From the NCBI GenBank assembly GCA_017645485.1, contig JAGCOI010000111.1, forward strand, positions 1 through 5,597: a stretch of 5,597 bases of DNA. The letters run 5' to 3'. Positions 1-5,597 of this stretch are shown in pieces. The DNA is from Alphaproteobacteria bacterium (GTDB lineage Bacteria; Pseudomonadota; Alphaproteobacteria; RF32; CAG-239). Position 1 is the first letter of the stretch, and each line of letters opens with the position of its first letter. The translations under genes were made by a program, and so were the position numbers. Below the pieces are notes generated by a model. It was not told the DNA's origin. It worked only from the letters and a program-made list of their open reading frames with translations, and made no database searches.

Positions 1-261
1 CAGAAGTTATACATGAATGCCTTTGATAATCAGCAACACGTCAACCTTTATAGGGAAATTAAGTCTTTACCATACTTGTGGTTAGTATCTTATGACGATT
101 GTGATGAAATTCGCAAAATTTATGAACAACAACGCAATATATCATATAAATTAAGGTATACAGCTTGTATTAAGTACCTTGGCAAAGAGGCTATGTTTGC
201 AAGCGACAATTTGATTGTTAATATAGATATAAACCCTTTAGAATATAAGAAAACAGCTTAA
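1..261 (+). CDS. DNA adenine methyltransferase, D12 class (3' end only)
   Basis: This is the C-terminal end of an adenine-N6 DNA methyltransferase of the D12 (Dam/MboIIA-like) class. The frame is open to the left edge (reads Q-E-L-Y before the first visible Met at 13), so that Met is internal and the gene begins outside the window. The visible pattern fits the family's C-terminal region: LYMNAFDNQQH, then WLVSYDDCDEIRKIY (the W-x-(I/L/V)-S-Y-D block and the I-x-x-x-Y following it), then YKLRYTA and GKEAMFASDNLIV, which resembles the ending of phage and mobile-element Dam-like enzymes. The natural family ending is present, so this is cut by the window rather than obviously a pseudogene. The AdoMet-binding and DPPY motifs lie upstream and cannot be seen. 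It would methylate adenine at a short site, either as an orphan enzyme or as part of a restriction system. Its stop overlaps the stop of the convergent recombinase gene by 4 bp. Confidence 0.82.
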   Translation, partial: QKLYMNAFDNQQHVNLYREIKSLPYLWLVSYDDCDEIRKIYEQQRNISYKLRYTACIKYLGKEAMFASDNLIVNIDINPLEYKKTA

Positions 262-857
262 CTCATTTCAACAATCTTTCGTTGGGCTTCGGTATCGTAA
301 GCGATATAGCGTTGGGTAGTAGCAAGTGACGAATGACCAGCAAGTAATCTGACATCGTTCAATGTGCCGCCGACCAAACTTATATGCTTTGCCGCATTTG
401 TAATAAAAGTTCTGCGACCGCTATGTGACGAACAGCCATTAAAGCCGATTGTTTTATATAAATGATAGAAAAAATTAACAATGACTTGCGGGGTCGTATG
501 TTCGCCTCGTTCTGTTGCAATAATAGGCTTGTCTAAGCTGAAATACTCGTCCTTCTGCCTTTCAGCCAACAAATCAGACAGTAAAATTTTCAGCTCTTTA
601 TGCAGTGGTATAATACGACCTGAGTATTTACCTTTGCTTGCATTATTGCTTAAATTGATGACATCGGCAATTTTACCGTCAGAACTGCATAGCATAGACC
701 AAACAAGCTTTGAAATTTCTTTGGCTCTCAGACCTTCTTTGAAGCTGAGCAGAAAAATAATTTTGTTGCGTAATGGGTAGCGTGTTGTTTCTAAATGCGC
801 TAACGCTAGATTTTGCTGTTTGTCGCTTAAAATTTTTGCTTGCTTACCAATAGACAT
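258..857 (-). CDS. Short tyrosine recombinase / integrase, catalytic domain only
   Basis: Site-specific DNA recombinase of the tyrosine (phage integrase) family, 199 aa from the ATG at 857. The catalytic set is complete: Arg44 in GLRAKEI, a Lys in SKGKYSGR (Lys75 or Lys77), His145 and Arg148 in SHSGRR, His175 in LAGHSS and the nucleophile Tyr184 in TTQRYI. There is no N-terminal arm-binding or SAM-like core-binding domain: only about 40 residues precede the first catalytic Arg. Full integrases are usually 300-400 aa, whereas FimB/FimE-type invertases are about 200 aa with this same layout. A longer reading from TTG at 869 is possible, but that codon overlaps the GGAGG ribosome site that serves ATG 857, so the ATG is preferred. 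The gene converges on the methyltransferase with a 4-bp stop overlap, and has repeated motifs just upstream. It could be an element integrase, a DNA-inversion enzyme, or a domain remnant that still keeps its active site. Family assignment is firm; the substrate is unknown. Confidence 0.9.
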   Translation of the reverse strand: MSIGKQAKILSDKQQNLALAHLETTRYPLRNKIIFLLSFKEGLRAKEISKLVWSMLCSSDGKIADVINLSNNASKGKYSGRIIPLHKELKILLSDLLAERQKDEYFSLDKPIIATERGEHTTPQVIVNFFYHLYKTIGFNGCSSHSGRRTFITNAAKHISLVGGTLNDVRLLAGHSSLATTQRYIAYDTEAQRKIVEMS

Positions 858-862
858 TTTGA

Positions 863-867
863 CCTCC
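863..867 (-). promoter_or_regulatory. Ribosome binding site deciding the recombinase start
   Basis: On the minus strand GGAGG lies 5 nt before ATG 857 (read GGAGG-TCAAA-ATG), a near-perfect Shine-Dalgarno match. It overlaps the alternative TTG start at 869, which has no such site of its own. This fixes the protein at 199 rather than 203 aa. Confidence 0.8.
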
Positions 868-873
868 AAACTT

Positions 874-879
874 ATTATA
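874..879 (-). promoter_or_regulatory. Possible -10 element for the recombinase gene
   Basis: A perfect TATAAT is read on the minus strand within repeat copy A. Transcription from it would start almost at the ribosome site, so the leader would be extremely short. No good -35 hexamer is seen 16-18 bp upstream. A second minus-strand TATAAT at 966-971 (copy C) could give a leader of about 100 nt, also without a clear -35. In such AT-rich DNA the match alone is weak evidence. Confidence 0.3.
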
Positions 880-983
880 AATATCTGATTTTACAAATAA
901 ATTATAATGAGTTCGTACACAAGATCAAGAACAGAATGTTTCAAGCCATTGAAAAATAAGGACTTATTATAAAACATAAGTTC

Positions 984-989
984 TATAAT
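984..989 (+). promoter_or_regulatory. Possible -10 element for the small gene at 1066
   Basis: A perfect TATAAT lies 76 bp ahead of the preferred start at 1066, inside repeat copy D. No convincing -35 box is found at 15-19 bp upstream. A second rightward TATAAT at 903-908 (copy B) is in the same position relative to its own repeat pair. Since it overlaps ATG 988, use of this promoter would exclude 988 as a normal start. Confidence 0.3.
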
Positions 990-1052
990 GAGTCGAGTGT
1001 TCAGACAGTTTTTAATAATTTTAAATGTAAGGAAAATCAGCTTAATTTTTTC

Positions 1053-1057
1053 GAGGG
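1053..1057 (+). promoter_or_regulatory. Ribosome binding site deciding the start at 1066
   Basis: GAGGG is placed 8 nt before ATG 1066. The alternative in-frame ATG at 988 has only AT-rich DNA in front of it and no Shine-Dalgarno match, so the site favours the shorter protein. Confidence 0.65.
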
Positions 1058-1065
1058 CTTATAAA

Positions 1066-1413
1066 ATGAGAGAAACATATTACTTATGCTGCGATAAGAG
1101 AGCATATAACTTTGCCTTAAAAAATTATGCCGATATTCGTACTCAGGTCGCGTTTTGCGAAATACAAAAAGATAAAGATGCTGCAAGCTGGCTTATTTTT
1201 GAAAATATCGACAAGAGATTTTATGTTTTCGGACATTGTCGTACCGGCTATTTAAAAATGGAGCTCAGAAAATTTTTAACGATTTATCCTGAGAAGTTTG
1301 AAGGCTATTATATACCTTACAGAGCCAAAAAATCGCATCTTACAGGAAAGCCTTTAGAAGAATATATCGAAGGCTTTATCAACGATAACAACGATATTAT
1401 GCTGATAAATTAG
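1066..1413 (+). CDS. Hypothetical protein, 115 aa
   Basis: I do not recognise this protein. From ATG 1066 it has 115 residues, begins MRETYYLCCDKRAYNFAL, is rich in Tyr, Phe, Lys and Glu, and has no signal peptide or membrane segment. Mixed hydrophobic and charged stretches (AASWLIFENIDKRFYVFG, MELRKFLTIYPEKFEGYY) suggest a small folded cytoplasmic alpha/beta domain. There are four Cys (8, 9, 31, 58), too irregularly placed to call a zinc site. The frame is open back to ATG 988, which would give 141 aa, but the extra 26 residues lack a ribosome site and read as translated leader. It is divergent from the recombinase across the repeat cluster, which suggests shared control, and ends at an intrinsic terminator, so it is probably a one-gene transcript. 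It may be cargo or an accessory regulator of a mobile element; that is only a guess from position. Confidence 0.6.
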   Translation: MRETYYLCCDKRAYNFALKNYADIRTQVAFCEIQKDKDAASWLIFENIDKRFYVFGHCRTGYLKMELRKFLTIYPEKFEGYYIPYRAKKSHLTGKPLEEYIEGFINDNNDIMLIN

Positions 1414-1440
1414 CGCGACTTTACCTGAAATAATCTTATT

Positions 1441-1462
1441 GACACGGTATAATTATTGTGTC
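1441..1462 (+). other. Small hairpin immediately before the terminator
   Basis: GACAC at 1441-1445 pairs with GTGTC at 1458-1462 around a 12-nt AT-rich loop that contains TATAAT (1448-1453). It abuts the terminator stem with no gap. TTGACA at 1439-1444 is only 3 bp from that TATAAT, so these two hexamers are not a promoter pair. Confidence 0.4.
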
Positions 1463-1497
1463 GGCTTCATGTCTTATAGGGCATGGAGCCTTTTTTT
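1463..1497 (+). terminator. Rho-independent terminator
   Basis: An 11-bp stem (1463-1473 with 1480-1490, beginning GGC and ending GCC, two G-U wobbles), a 6-nt loop TTATAG, and a run of seven T at 1491-1497 make a textbook intrinsic terminator for rightward transcription. It lies 50 bp after the stop of the 115-aa gene and insulates that gene from the restriction operon starting at 1607. Confidence 0.88.
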
Positions 1498-1542
1498 ATG
1501 CTTTATACATTAAAGAATCTTGTTATTGAATGACTCTAAGGC

Positions 1543-1571
1543 TTGCAAGTATCAAACATCTCTTGTAAACT
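1543..1571 (+). promoter_or_regulatory. Candidate promoter of the restriction operon
   Basis: TTGCAA at 1543-1548 and TAAACT at 1566-1571 are separated by 17 bp and each match the sigma-70 consensus at four or five of six positions. Transcription would start near 1578, giving a leader of about 30 nt before ATG 1607. The -35 lies inside a perfect palindrome CTTGCAAG (1542-1549), which could be an operator. As a strong terminator ends at 1497, the operon's promoter is expected in 1498-1606, which supports a site here, though the exact hexamers are uncertain. Confidence 0.35.
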
Positions 1572-1606
1572 GACTGCATTGTTAAAATTCATTAAAAGGC
1601 ATAAAA

Positions 1607-4309
1607 ATGAACGAAACGCAGCGTATGATTAATCAAGCTCTTTCTTTGCGTCAGCCGCAAACAGACAGCCTTGATATTTTGGTAAATATCTTAGAAAAGA
1701 TAACTTTGGCTAAGAATATGGACACTTTAGAGGCTTTGCGTCTTATTCAAGAAGTGCGTCCGTCAGTCAAAGATTTTGAGCGTGCTTTCCCTTGTATATG
1801 CTTTGCGATTGCCACCGGTGTCGGTAAAACACGTTTAATGGGAGCAATGATTGCTTACCTTCATACTGAGTGCAAAATCAAAAATTTTATGGTCTTAGCG
1901 CCAAACTTAACGATTTATAATAAATTAAAAACGGACTTTACGCCAAACACAGCTAAATATGTTTTCCCTGGTCTTAATGCTTATGTCGGCACGCCACAAA
2001 TCATTACAGGCGATGACTACGACCAAGTCGGCGGCTTGTTTGATAATCCTAATGATGACCGCTTGCGTATTAATATTTTCAACATTTCTAAAATTGATTC
2101 AGACAAAGACGCACGCGGTATGCCGAGAGTTCGTCGTATGGCTGAATATTTAGGGCAATCGTATTTTGAGTATTTGTCCGGCTTACAAGATTTAGTGCTG
2201 ATTATGGACGAGGCGCATCGTTATCGTGCAAATGCCGGTATGGCGGCAATTAATGAGCTGAATCCTGTTTTAGGCATTGAGCTGACCGCAACGGCAAAGT
2301 CAACAGGCGCCAAAGGTAAGCCTTTCAGAAATATTGCTTATGAATATAATCTCGCTCACGCCATAAAAGACGGATTTGTTAAAAAGCCTGCTATCGTCGG
2401 ACGCACAGATTTTAATAAAAATCAATATGACGAAGACACATTAGAAGACTTAAAAATCAAAGACGGCATTCAGGTGCATGAAAGTGTCAAGGCTGAATTG
2501 GCGGTTTATGCGGACAATAAAAAGGCACGCAAGGTTAAGCCTTTTATGATGATAATTGCTAAAGATATTGCTCACGCAGAAGCCATTGAAGCCAAAATAA
2601 AGAGCGATGATTTTGAAGAAGGACGCTATAAAGACAAGGTAATTGTTGTTAACTCTAAGCAAAACGGGGAATTAAAAGACGAAGTATTGCAGCGCTTATT
2701 GCAAATAGAAGACGCAGACGAACCGACCGAAATTGTTATACACGTCAATATGCTCGGCGAAGGTTGGGATGTGAACAATCTTTACACGATTGTGCCGCTC
2801 AGAACAGCAGATTCAAAAATTTTGGTAGAACAATCTATCGGACGCGGCTTGCGTTTGCCTTATGGCAAGTTGACCGGCGATGAAGCCATAGACCGTTTGC
2901 ACGTTGTCGCGCATGATAAATTTGCTGATATTATCAAAGCTGCTCGCGACCAGTCCTTTGAATTTCAACAAGAGTATATTGATAACAGCGATAACGGCTT
3001 AGTAGGCAAAACTGTCGAAACAAGCATCAGTAAAATTGATGAAGAAGTGCAAAACGGCAATATAATTGTGCCGAAGCCACAGCCTAAACAAGCAACTTTA
3101 CCAGTATTTACAAACGAAGATAATCGCAAAATTGGCGAAGCTGTTCGCGAGGCTATTGCTGAAACAGGGCGCTATGTTCTTAATCCCGAAGACTTGAAAA
3201 GCAAAGAAAATCAAGAAAAAATCGTTGAACTGGCAGAGCAGAAGCTCAAATATATGAAGTTGGAAAATTCGGAGCTTTCGCTAGAGGCAACTGTTGATTT
3301 GTCGCAAACGGCTAAAAATATGACCGACACAGTCATTAAAATGACGATTAATATCCCGAGAATTATCCAAACTTATCGCCAATTAAACAGTTTCAGCTTT
3401 TATGATTTTGATATAAACACGGCAGACTTTAACGGCTACAAGCCTGAATCTCAAAAAATGATAATTCAAGAAATTATCGGACATGGTCGCGATGAAATGC
3501 AAGCCGAATTTTTTGACCGTTATGAAGACATAACACACTATTTGCTTGTGCCTTTGGTCGATGAAACAATTGTTTCTTATCAAGAAAATGCCGATTTAAT
3601 TCAAAAGCTCGTAAGACAAACGATTGACTATATCAACTCATATTCGGGCAGTGAGCTAAACACACGCAAAATTCTGTTTTGGAATGGTGCTGACATTGCG
3701 CATAAAATTATGCTGCAAATGAAAGCGCATTTATGTCCGGCTAAAATGGAATTAACTGTTAAAGTTGACAGCGACTATGGCACACAGACATCAGAATCAT
3801 ATAAAATGCTCGCAAGAGAGGGCGAAAAGCCGCTTGACTATCGTGCTTCTGTTCACGACAAATCTAAAATTAAAAATATGATTTTTACCGGCTTTAAGAA
3901 ATGCCTGTTTGATAAGCAAAAGTTTGATTCGTCAACAGAGAAAGACCTTTCTGAAATTTTAGAAAATGCAAGCGAAGTCTTAAAATGGTTTAAGCCGAAC
4001 AATGACAGGGCAAAAGAGATATTTAATATCAAATATCCTGATGATGAGCGTCAGCTTCACAATTATTACCCTGACTTTATCGTCGAAACAATCGGCGGCA
4101 AGTATATGATTGAAACAAAGGCTTCAAATCAAATGACGGACAAGACCGTATTAGCTAAGAAAGAAGCGGCTTTGAAATGGTGCGAAATCGCCACAGATTT
4201 TGAGAAAAAGCATAATGGCAAACCGTGGCACTATTTATTAATACCGGACAATACAGTAACCATTGACCGCAGCTTTGAAAAGCTTGTCAGAGATTATGAG
4301 GCAAAATAA
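1607..4309 (+). CDS. res: Type III restriction enzyme, Res (helicase-nuclease) subunit
   Basis: ATP-dependent restriction subunit of a type III restriction-modification system; with Mod it recognises an unmethylated asymmetric site, moves or switches along DNA using ATP, and cleaves some 25 bp away. At 900 aa it is close to the usual size (EcoP15I Res is about 970). Seen in order: a Q-motif-like LSLRQPQTDSL at 12-22; Walker A ATGVGKT at 69-75; DEAH at 201-204; LTATA (motif III) at 226-230; GEGWDVNNLYTIVPLR (motif V region) at 384-399; EQSIGRGLR (motif VI, arginine finger region) at 408-416; and a C-terminal PD-(D/E)xK nuclease with Asp823, Glu836 and Lys838 in PDF...ETK. All key residues are present, so it should be active. 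The start has AAAAGG 7 nt upstream. It is the first gene of an operon with the membrane-protein gene 12 bp downstream and mod after that, the reverse of the usual mod-res order. The gene symbol is the family name, not a named system. Confidence 0.93.
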   Translation: MNETQRMINQALSLRQPQTDSLDILVNILEKITLAKNMDTLEALRLIQEVRPSVKDFERAFPCICFAIATGVGKTRLMGAMIAYLHTECKIKNFMVLAPNLTIYNKLKTDFTPNTAKYVFPGLNAYVGTPQIITGDDYDQVGGLFDNPNDDRLRINIFNISKIDSDKDARGMPRVRRMAEYLGQSYFEYLSGLQDLVLIMDEAHRYRANAGMAAINELNPVLGIELTATAKSTGAKGKPFRNIAYEYNLAHAIKDGFVKKPAIVGRTDFNKNQYDEDTLEDLKIKDGIQVHESVKAELAVYADNKKARKVKPFMMIIAKDIAHAEAIEAKIKSDDFEEGRYKDKVIVVNSKQNGELKDEVLQRLLQIEDADEPTEIVIHVNMLGEGWDVNNLYTIVPLRTADSKILVEQSIGRGLRLPYGKLTGDEAIDRLHVVAHDKFADIIKAARDQSFEFQQEYIDNSDNGLVGKTVETSISKIDEEVQNGNIIVPKPQPKQATLPVFTNEDNRKIGEAVREAIAETGRYVLNPEDLKSKENQEKIVELAEQKLKYMKLENSELSLEATVDLSQTAKNMTDTVIKMTINIPRIIQTYRQLNSFSFYDFDINTADFNGYKPESQKMIIQEIIGHGRDEMQAEFFDRYEDITHYLLVPLVDETIVSYQENADLIQKLVRQTIDYINSYSGSELNTRKILFWNGADIAHKIMLQMKAHLCPAKMELTVKVDSDYGTQTSESYKMLAREGEKPLDYRASVHDKSKIKNMIFTGFKKCLFDKQKFDSSTEKDLSEILENASEVLKWFKPNNDRAKEIFNIKYPDDERQLHNYYPDFIVETIGGKYMIETKASNQMTDKTVLAKKEAALKWCEIATDFEKKHNGKPWHYLLIPDNTVTIDRSFEKLVRDYEAK

Positions 4310-4321
4310 GAAAGGTAAATA

Positions 4322-5068
4322 ATGGACGCAGTTGTTGAACATACGCTATACGATTGGTTTAGAGATATATGGCTTCCGGCGGCAGGGGCGATATTAATAC
4401 CGGTTGCTATTGCCTTCTTTACTTGGTGGTTTGGTGCAAGCCGTCTTGAAAAACAAAAGGAAATACAAGAACTACGCGAAAATCTCAACTTTCTTGTTTC
4501 CATATCTTTAGGAAGTATCAATGGACTGAATTTTTTAGCAAAAAGATTGCAATTCCAATTAGAAAAGGAGCAAAATGCTCTTAACATTATCAAAGGTGAA
4601 AACCCTGAAAAATCATTTAGATTTGATGACGTCTGTTTTGGTTTTGTTTATGATGATGTTTTCAAGGCTGTTTCTCTTGAAAAGTACGCACAATGTATTG
4701 ATTATATTTCTCATTTTGTGTCAGATATTGTTTTAGTAAAAAGTCTTTTGAATTCTCTAGATGCTTATATAATGGAGCGTAATCATATTTTGTTATCACT
4801 GTCAAATTGTGAAGACCCAGCACAAAAGAGCGATAGGTATATTTCTTTTTTAATTGGCGATTATTTGGCTGTCAAAGGGTTATTAAATGATGTATATCGT
4901 ATTACTTTACTTTTAAGAAATTTAATTGCAAATGCTGTCAAATTAAATTATGACATAAAAAAATTAAAGTTGGTACCGCAATGCTATAACAATGAACAGA
5001 TGGATTTTATAAAAGAATCTGAAGAAGGTTTTACACCTCAAGCAAATCAAGAAGGAACTGAAAAATGA
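4322..5068 (+). CDS. Predicted membrane-anchored protein of unknown function within the type III operon
   Basis: I do not recognise this 248-aa protein. Residues about 17-38 (WLPAAGAILIPVAIAFFTWW) form one strong transmembrane helix with no cleavage site, preceded by an acidic N-terminus and followed by Arg41, Lys44 and Lys46, so the positive-inside rule puts the C-terminal 200 residues in the cytoplasm. A charged helical, possibly coiled-coil segment (about 41-90, SRLEKQKEIQELRENL...QFQLEKEQNAL) follows, then a largely helical domain with no motif I can name (115-215), and a hydrophilic tail. The start has AAAGG 6 nt upstream and sits 12 bp after res; the stop overlaps the mod start as ATGA, so translation of mod is probably coupled to it. 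It is more AT-rich to the eye than res, especially after 4500. It could be an accessory or abortive-infection-like component, an anchor or regulator of the restriction complex, or an unrelated gene caught in the operon. Coding status is well supported; function is open. Confidence 0.85.
   Translation: MDAVVEHTLYDWFRDIWLPAAGAILIPVAIAFFTWWFGASRLEKQKEIQELRENLNFLVSISLGSINGLNFLAKRLQFQLEKEQNALNIIKGENPEKSFRFDDVCFGFVYDDVFKAVSLEKYAQCIDYISHFVSDIVLVKSLLNSLDAYIMERNHILLSLSNCEDPAQKSDRYISFLIGDYLAVKGLLNDVYRITLLLRNLIANAVKLNYDIKKLKLVPQCYNNEQMDFIKESEEGFTPQANQEGTEK
5051..5068 (+). promoter_or_regulatory. Coupled start of mod (ATGA overlap with its own ribosome site)
   Basis: AAGGA at 5052-5056 lies 8 nt before ATG 5065, inside the last codons of the membrane-protein gene, whose TGA is 5066-5068. 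This gives mod both its own ribosome site and stop-start coupling. I see no convincing separate promoter just ahead of mod. Confidence 0.75.
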
Positions 5069-5597
5069 CTGAGAAATTGACAAGATTAGAGTTAACATGG
5101 CCGGGGAAAGAGGATAGATTTAACCCTGAGCCGAGGATTTTGCTTGAAGACAAGGAAAAGTCATTTTCTTATGAGCCGACTGAAAAAGGAGCGGTTGAGC
5201 CAACGTATGATAATATGCTGATACATGGCGATAATTTGTTGGCATTAAAGTCGTTGGAGCAAGATTATACCGGCAAAGTCAAATGTATTTATATTGATCC
5301 GCCGTATAATACCGGCAATGCTTTTGAACATTATGATGACGGCTTGGAACATTCTATTTGGCTGTCTTTAATGCGTGACAGATTAGAAATTTTGAAGAGA
5401 TTACTTGCAGAAGATGGAAGCATCTTTATTCAGTTAGATGATAATGAAATACATTATTGCAAAGTGCTGTGTGATGAAATATTTGGAAGAAATAATTTTA
5501 TAACAAATCTTATATGGCACAAGAAACGTGGTAAAGATAATTCTTCAAGATATTTTAGTATAACGCATGACCATATTTTGGTCTATGCAAAGGATGC
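5065..5597 (+). CDS. mod: Type III DNA methyltransferase, Mod subunit (5' part)
   Basis: Adenine-N6 methyltransferase and specificity subunit of the type III system; it transfers a methyl group from AdoMet to adenine on one strand of the recognition site and guides Res. The gene runs off the right edge with 177 full codons visible; Mod proteins are usually 550-680 aa, so most is missing. Seen: the family-type N-terminus with LELTWPGKEDRF and PEPRILLEDKEKSF, HGDNLLALKSL at 54-64, the catalytic motif IV IDPPYNTG with DPPY at 78-81, WLSLMRDRLEILKRLLAEDGSIFIQLDDNE at about 99-128 (motif V region), and YFSITHDHILVYAK near 163-176. Motif IV coming first, with target recognition and the AdoMet motif expected later, is the beta-group order. 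The target recognition region lies outside the window, so the recognition site cannot be inferred. Being last in the operon, it depends on read-through and on coupling to the membrane-protein gene. Confidence 0.93.
   Translation, partial: MTEKLTRLELTWPGKEDRFNPEPRILLEDKEKSFSYEPTEKGAVEPTYDNMLIHGDNLLALKSLEQDYTGKVKCIYIDPPYNTGNAFEHYDDGLEHSIWLSLMRDRLEILKRLLAEDGSIFIQLDDNEIHYCKVLCDEIFGRNNFITNLIWHKKRGKDNSSRYFSITHDHILVYAKD

Larger units (their letters stand above)
870..993. repeat. Cluster of four promoter-like repeats in two inverted pairs
   Basis: Four copies of a motif close to ACTYATTATAR occur here. Copy A is ACTTATTATAA at 870-880; B is its inverted partner TTATAATGAGT at 902-912 (one mismatch to a perfect inverted repeat); C is ACTTATTATAA at 962-972, identical to A; D is the inverted CTATAATGAGT at 983-993 (two mismatches). 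A and C extend to a shared 12-mer with one further A. The pairs A/B and C/D are separated by 21 and 10 bp, a difference of about one helical turn. Each copy contains TATAAT pointing out of its pair: A and C leftward toward the recombinase, B and D rightward toward the small gene at 1066. They may be duplicated -10 elements, operator sites or recombinase binding sites. The repetition is directly visible; the function is inferred. Confidence 0.6.

Noticed and set aside
481..780. Rightward 99-codon frame
   Set aside because: Lies entirely antisense to the recombinase, which has a full set of catalytic residues; it has no recognisable domain.
867..869. TTG start giving a 203-aa recombinase
   Set aside because: The codon overlaps the GGAGG that serves ATG 857 and has no ribosome site of its own.
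988..1065. N-terminal extension of the small protein starting at ATG 988
   Set aside because: No ribosome site precedes 988, the ATG overlaps a TATAAT, and a good GAGGG sits 8 nt before ATG 1066.
1439..1453. Promoter from TTGACA plus TATAAT
   Set aside because: The two hexamers are only 3 bp apart, far below a working 15-19 bp spacing; TTGACA is better explained as part of the small hairpin.
1498..1533. Possible leader peptide (11 codons from ATG 1498)
   Set aside because: Begins directly after the terminator T-run, has no ribosome site and no run of regulatory codons.
1959..2153. Rightward 64-codon frame, and leftward frames at 2450-2662 and 3383-3583
   Set aside because: All are out-of-frame readings inside res with no ribosome site and no protein-like features.
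4294..4593. Leftward 99-codon frame across the res / membrane-protein junction
   Set aside because: Antisense to two well-supported genes, with low-complexity Ser/Leu/Cys content typical of a shadow frame.
1..5597. CRISPR array, tRNA/rRNA genes or insertion sequence ends
   Set aside because: No regularly spaced long repeats, cloverleaf-like sequences, transposase motifs or terminal inverted repeats were seen on either strand.

Overview
The window is AT-rich with densely packed genes on both strands and Shine-Dalgarno-type ribosome sites. A Gram-negative bacterium, possibly a proteobacterium, is plausible, but the sequence contains no taxonomic marker (no rRNA, tRNA or housekeeping gene), so this is a weak inference. 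The mix of a DNA methyltransferase, a tyrosine recombinase, an orphan small gene and a restriction-modification operon is typical of an accessory, mobile or defence region.

Left part (1-1413). The window opens inside the 3' end of a D12-class (Dam-like) DNA adenine methyltransferase on the + strand. It converges on, and overlaps by 4 bp, a leftward gene for a very short tyrosine recombinase (199 aa, catalytic domain only, all active-site residues visible). Upstream of the recombinase, 870-993 holds four copies of an 11-12 bp motif in two inverted pairs, each containing an outward-facing TATAAT. Next comes a small rightward gene of unknown function (best start 1066, 115 aa), followed by a strong intrinsic terminator at 1463-1497.

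Right part (1498-5597). A short promoter region precedes a rightward operon: a 900-aa type III restriction subunit (Res: superfamily 2 helicase motor plus C-terminal PD-(D/E)xK nuclease), then 12 bp later a 248-aa predicted single-pass membrane protein of unknown function, then, overlapping it by ATGA, a type III methyltransferase (Mod) that runs off the right edge. Res and Mod are expected to form the restriction complex, with Mod also methylating the host's own sites. The membrane protein sits between them with tight spacing and translational coupling, so it is made with the system, but its role cannot be read from sequence.

The points most worth follow-up are the res-X-mod gene order with an embedded membrane protein, and the pairing of a FimB-sized recombinase with a cluster of promoter-like inverted repeats.
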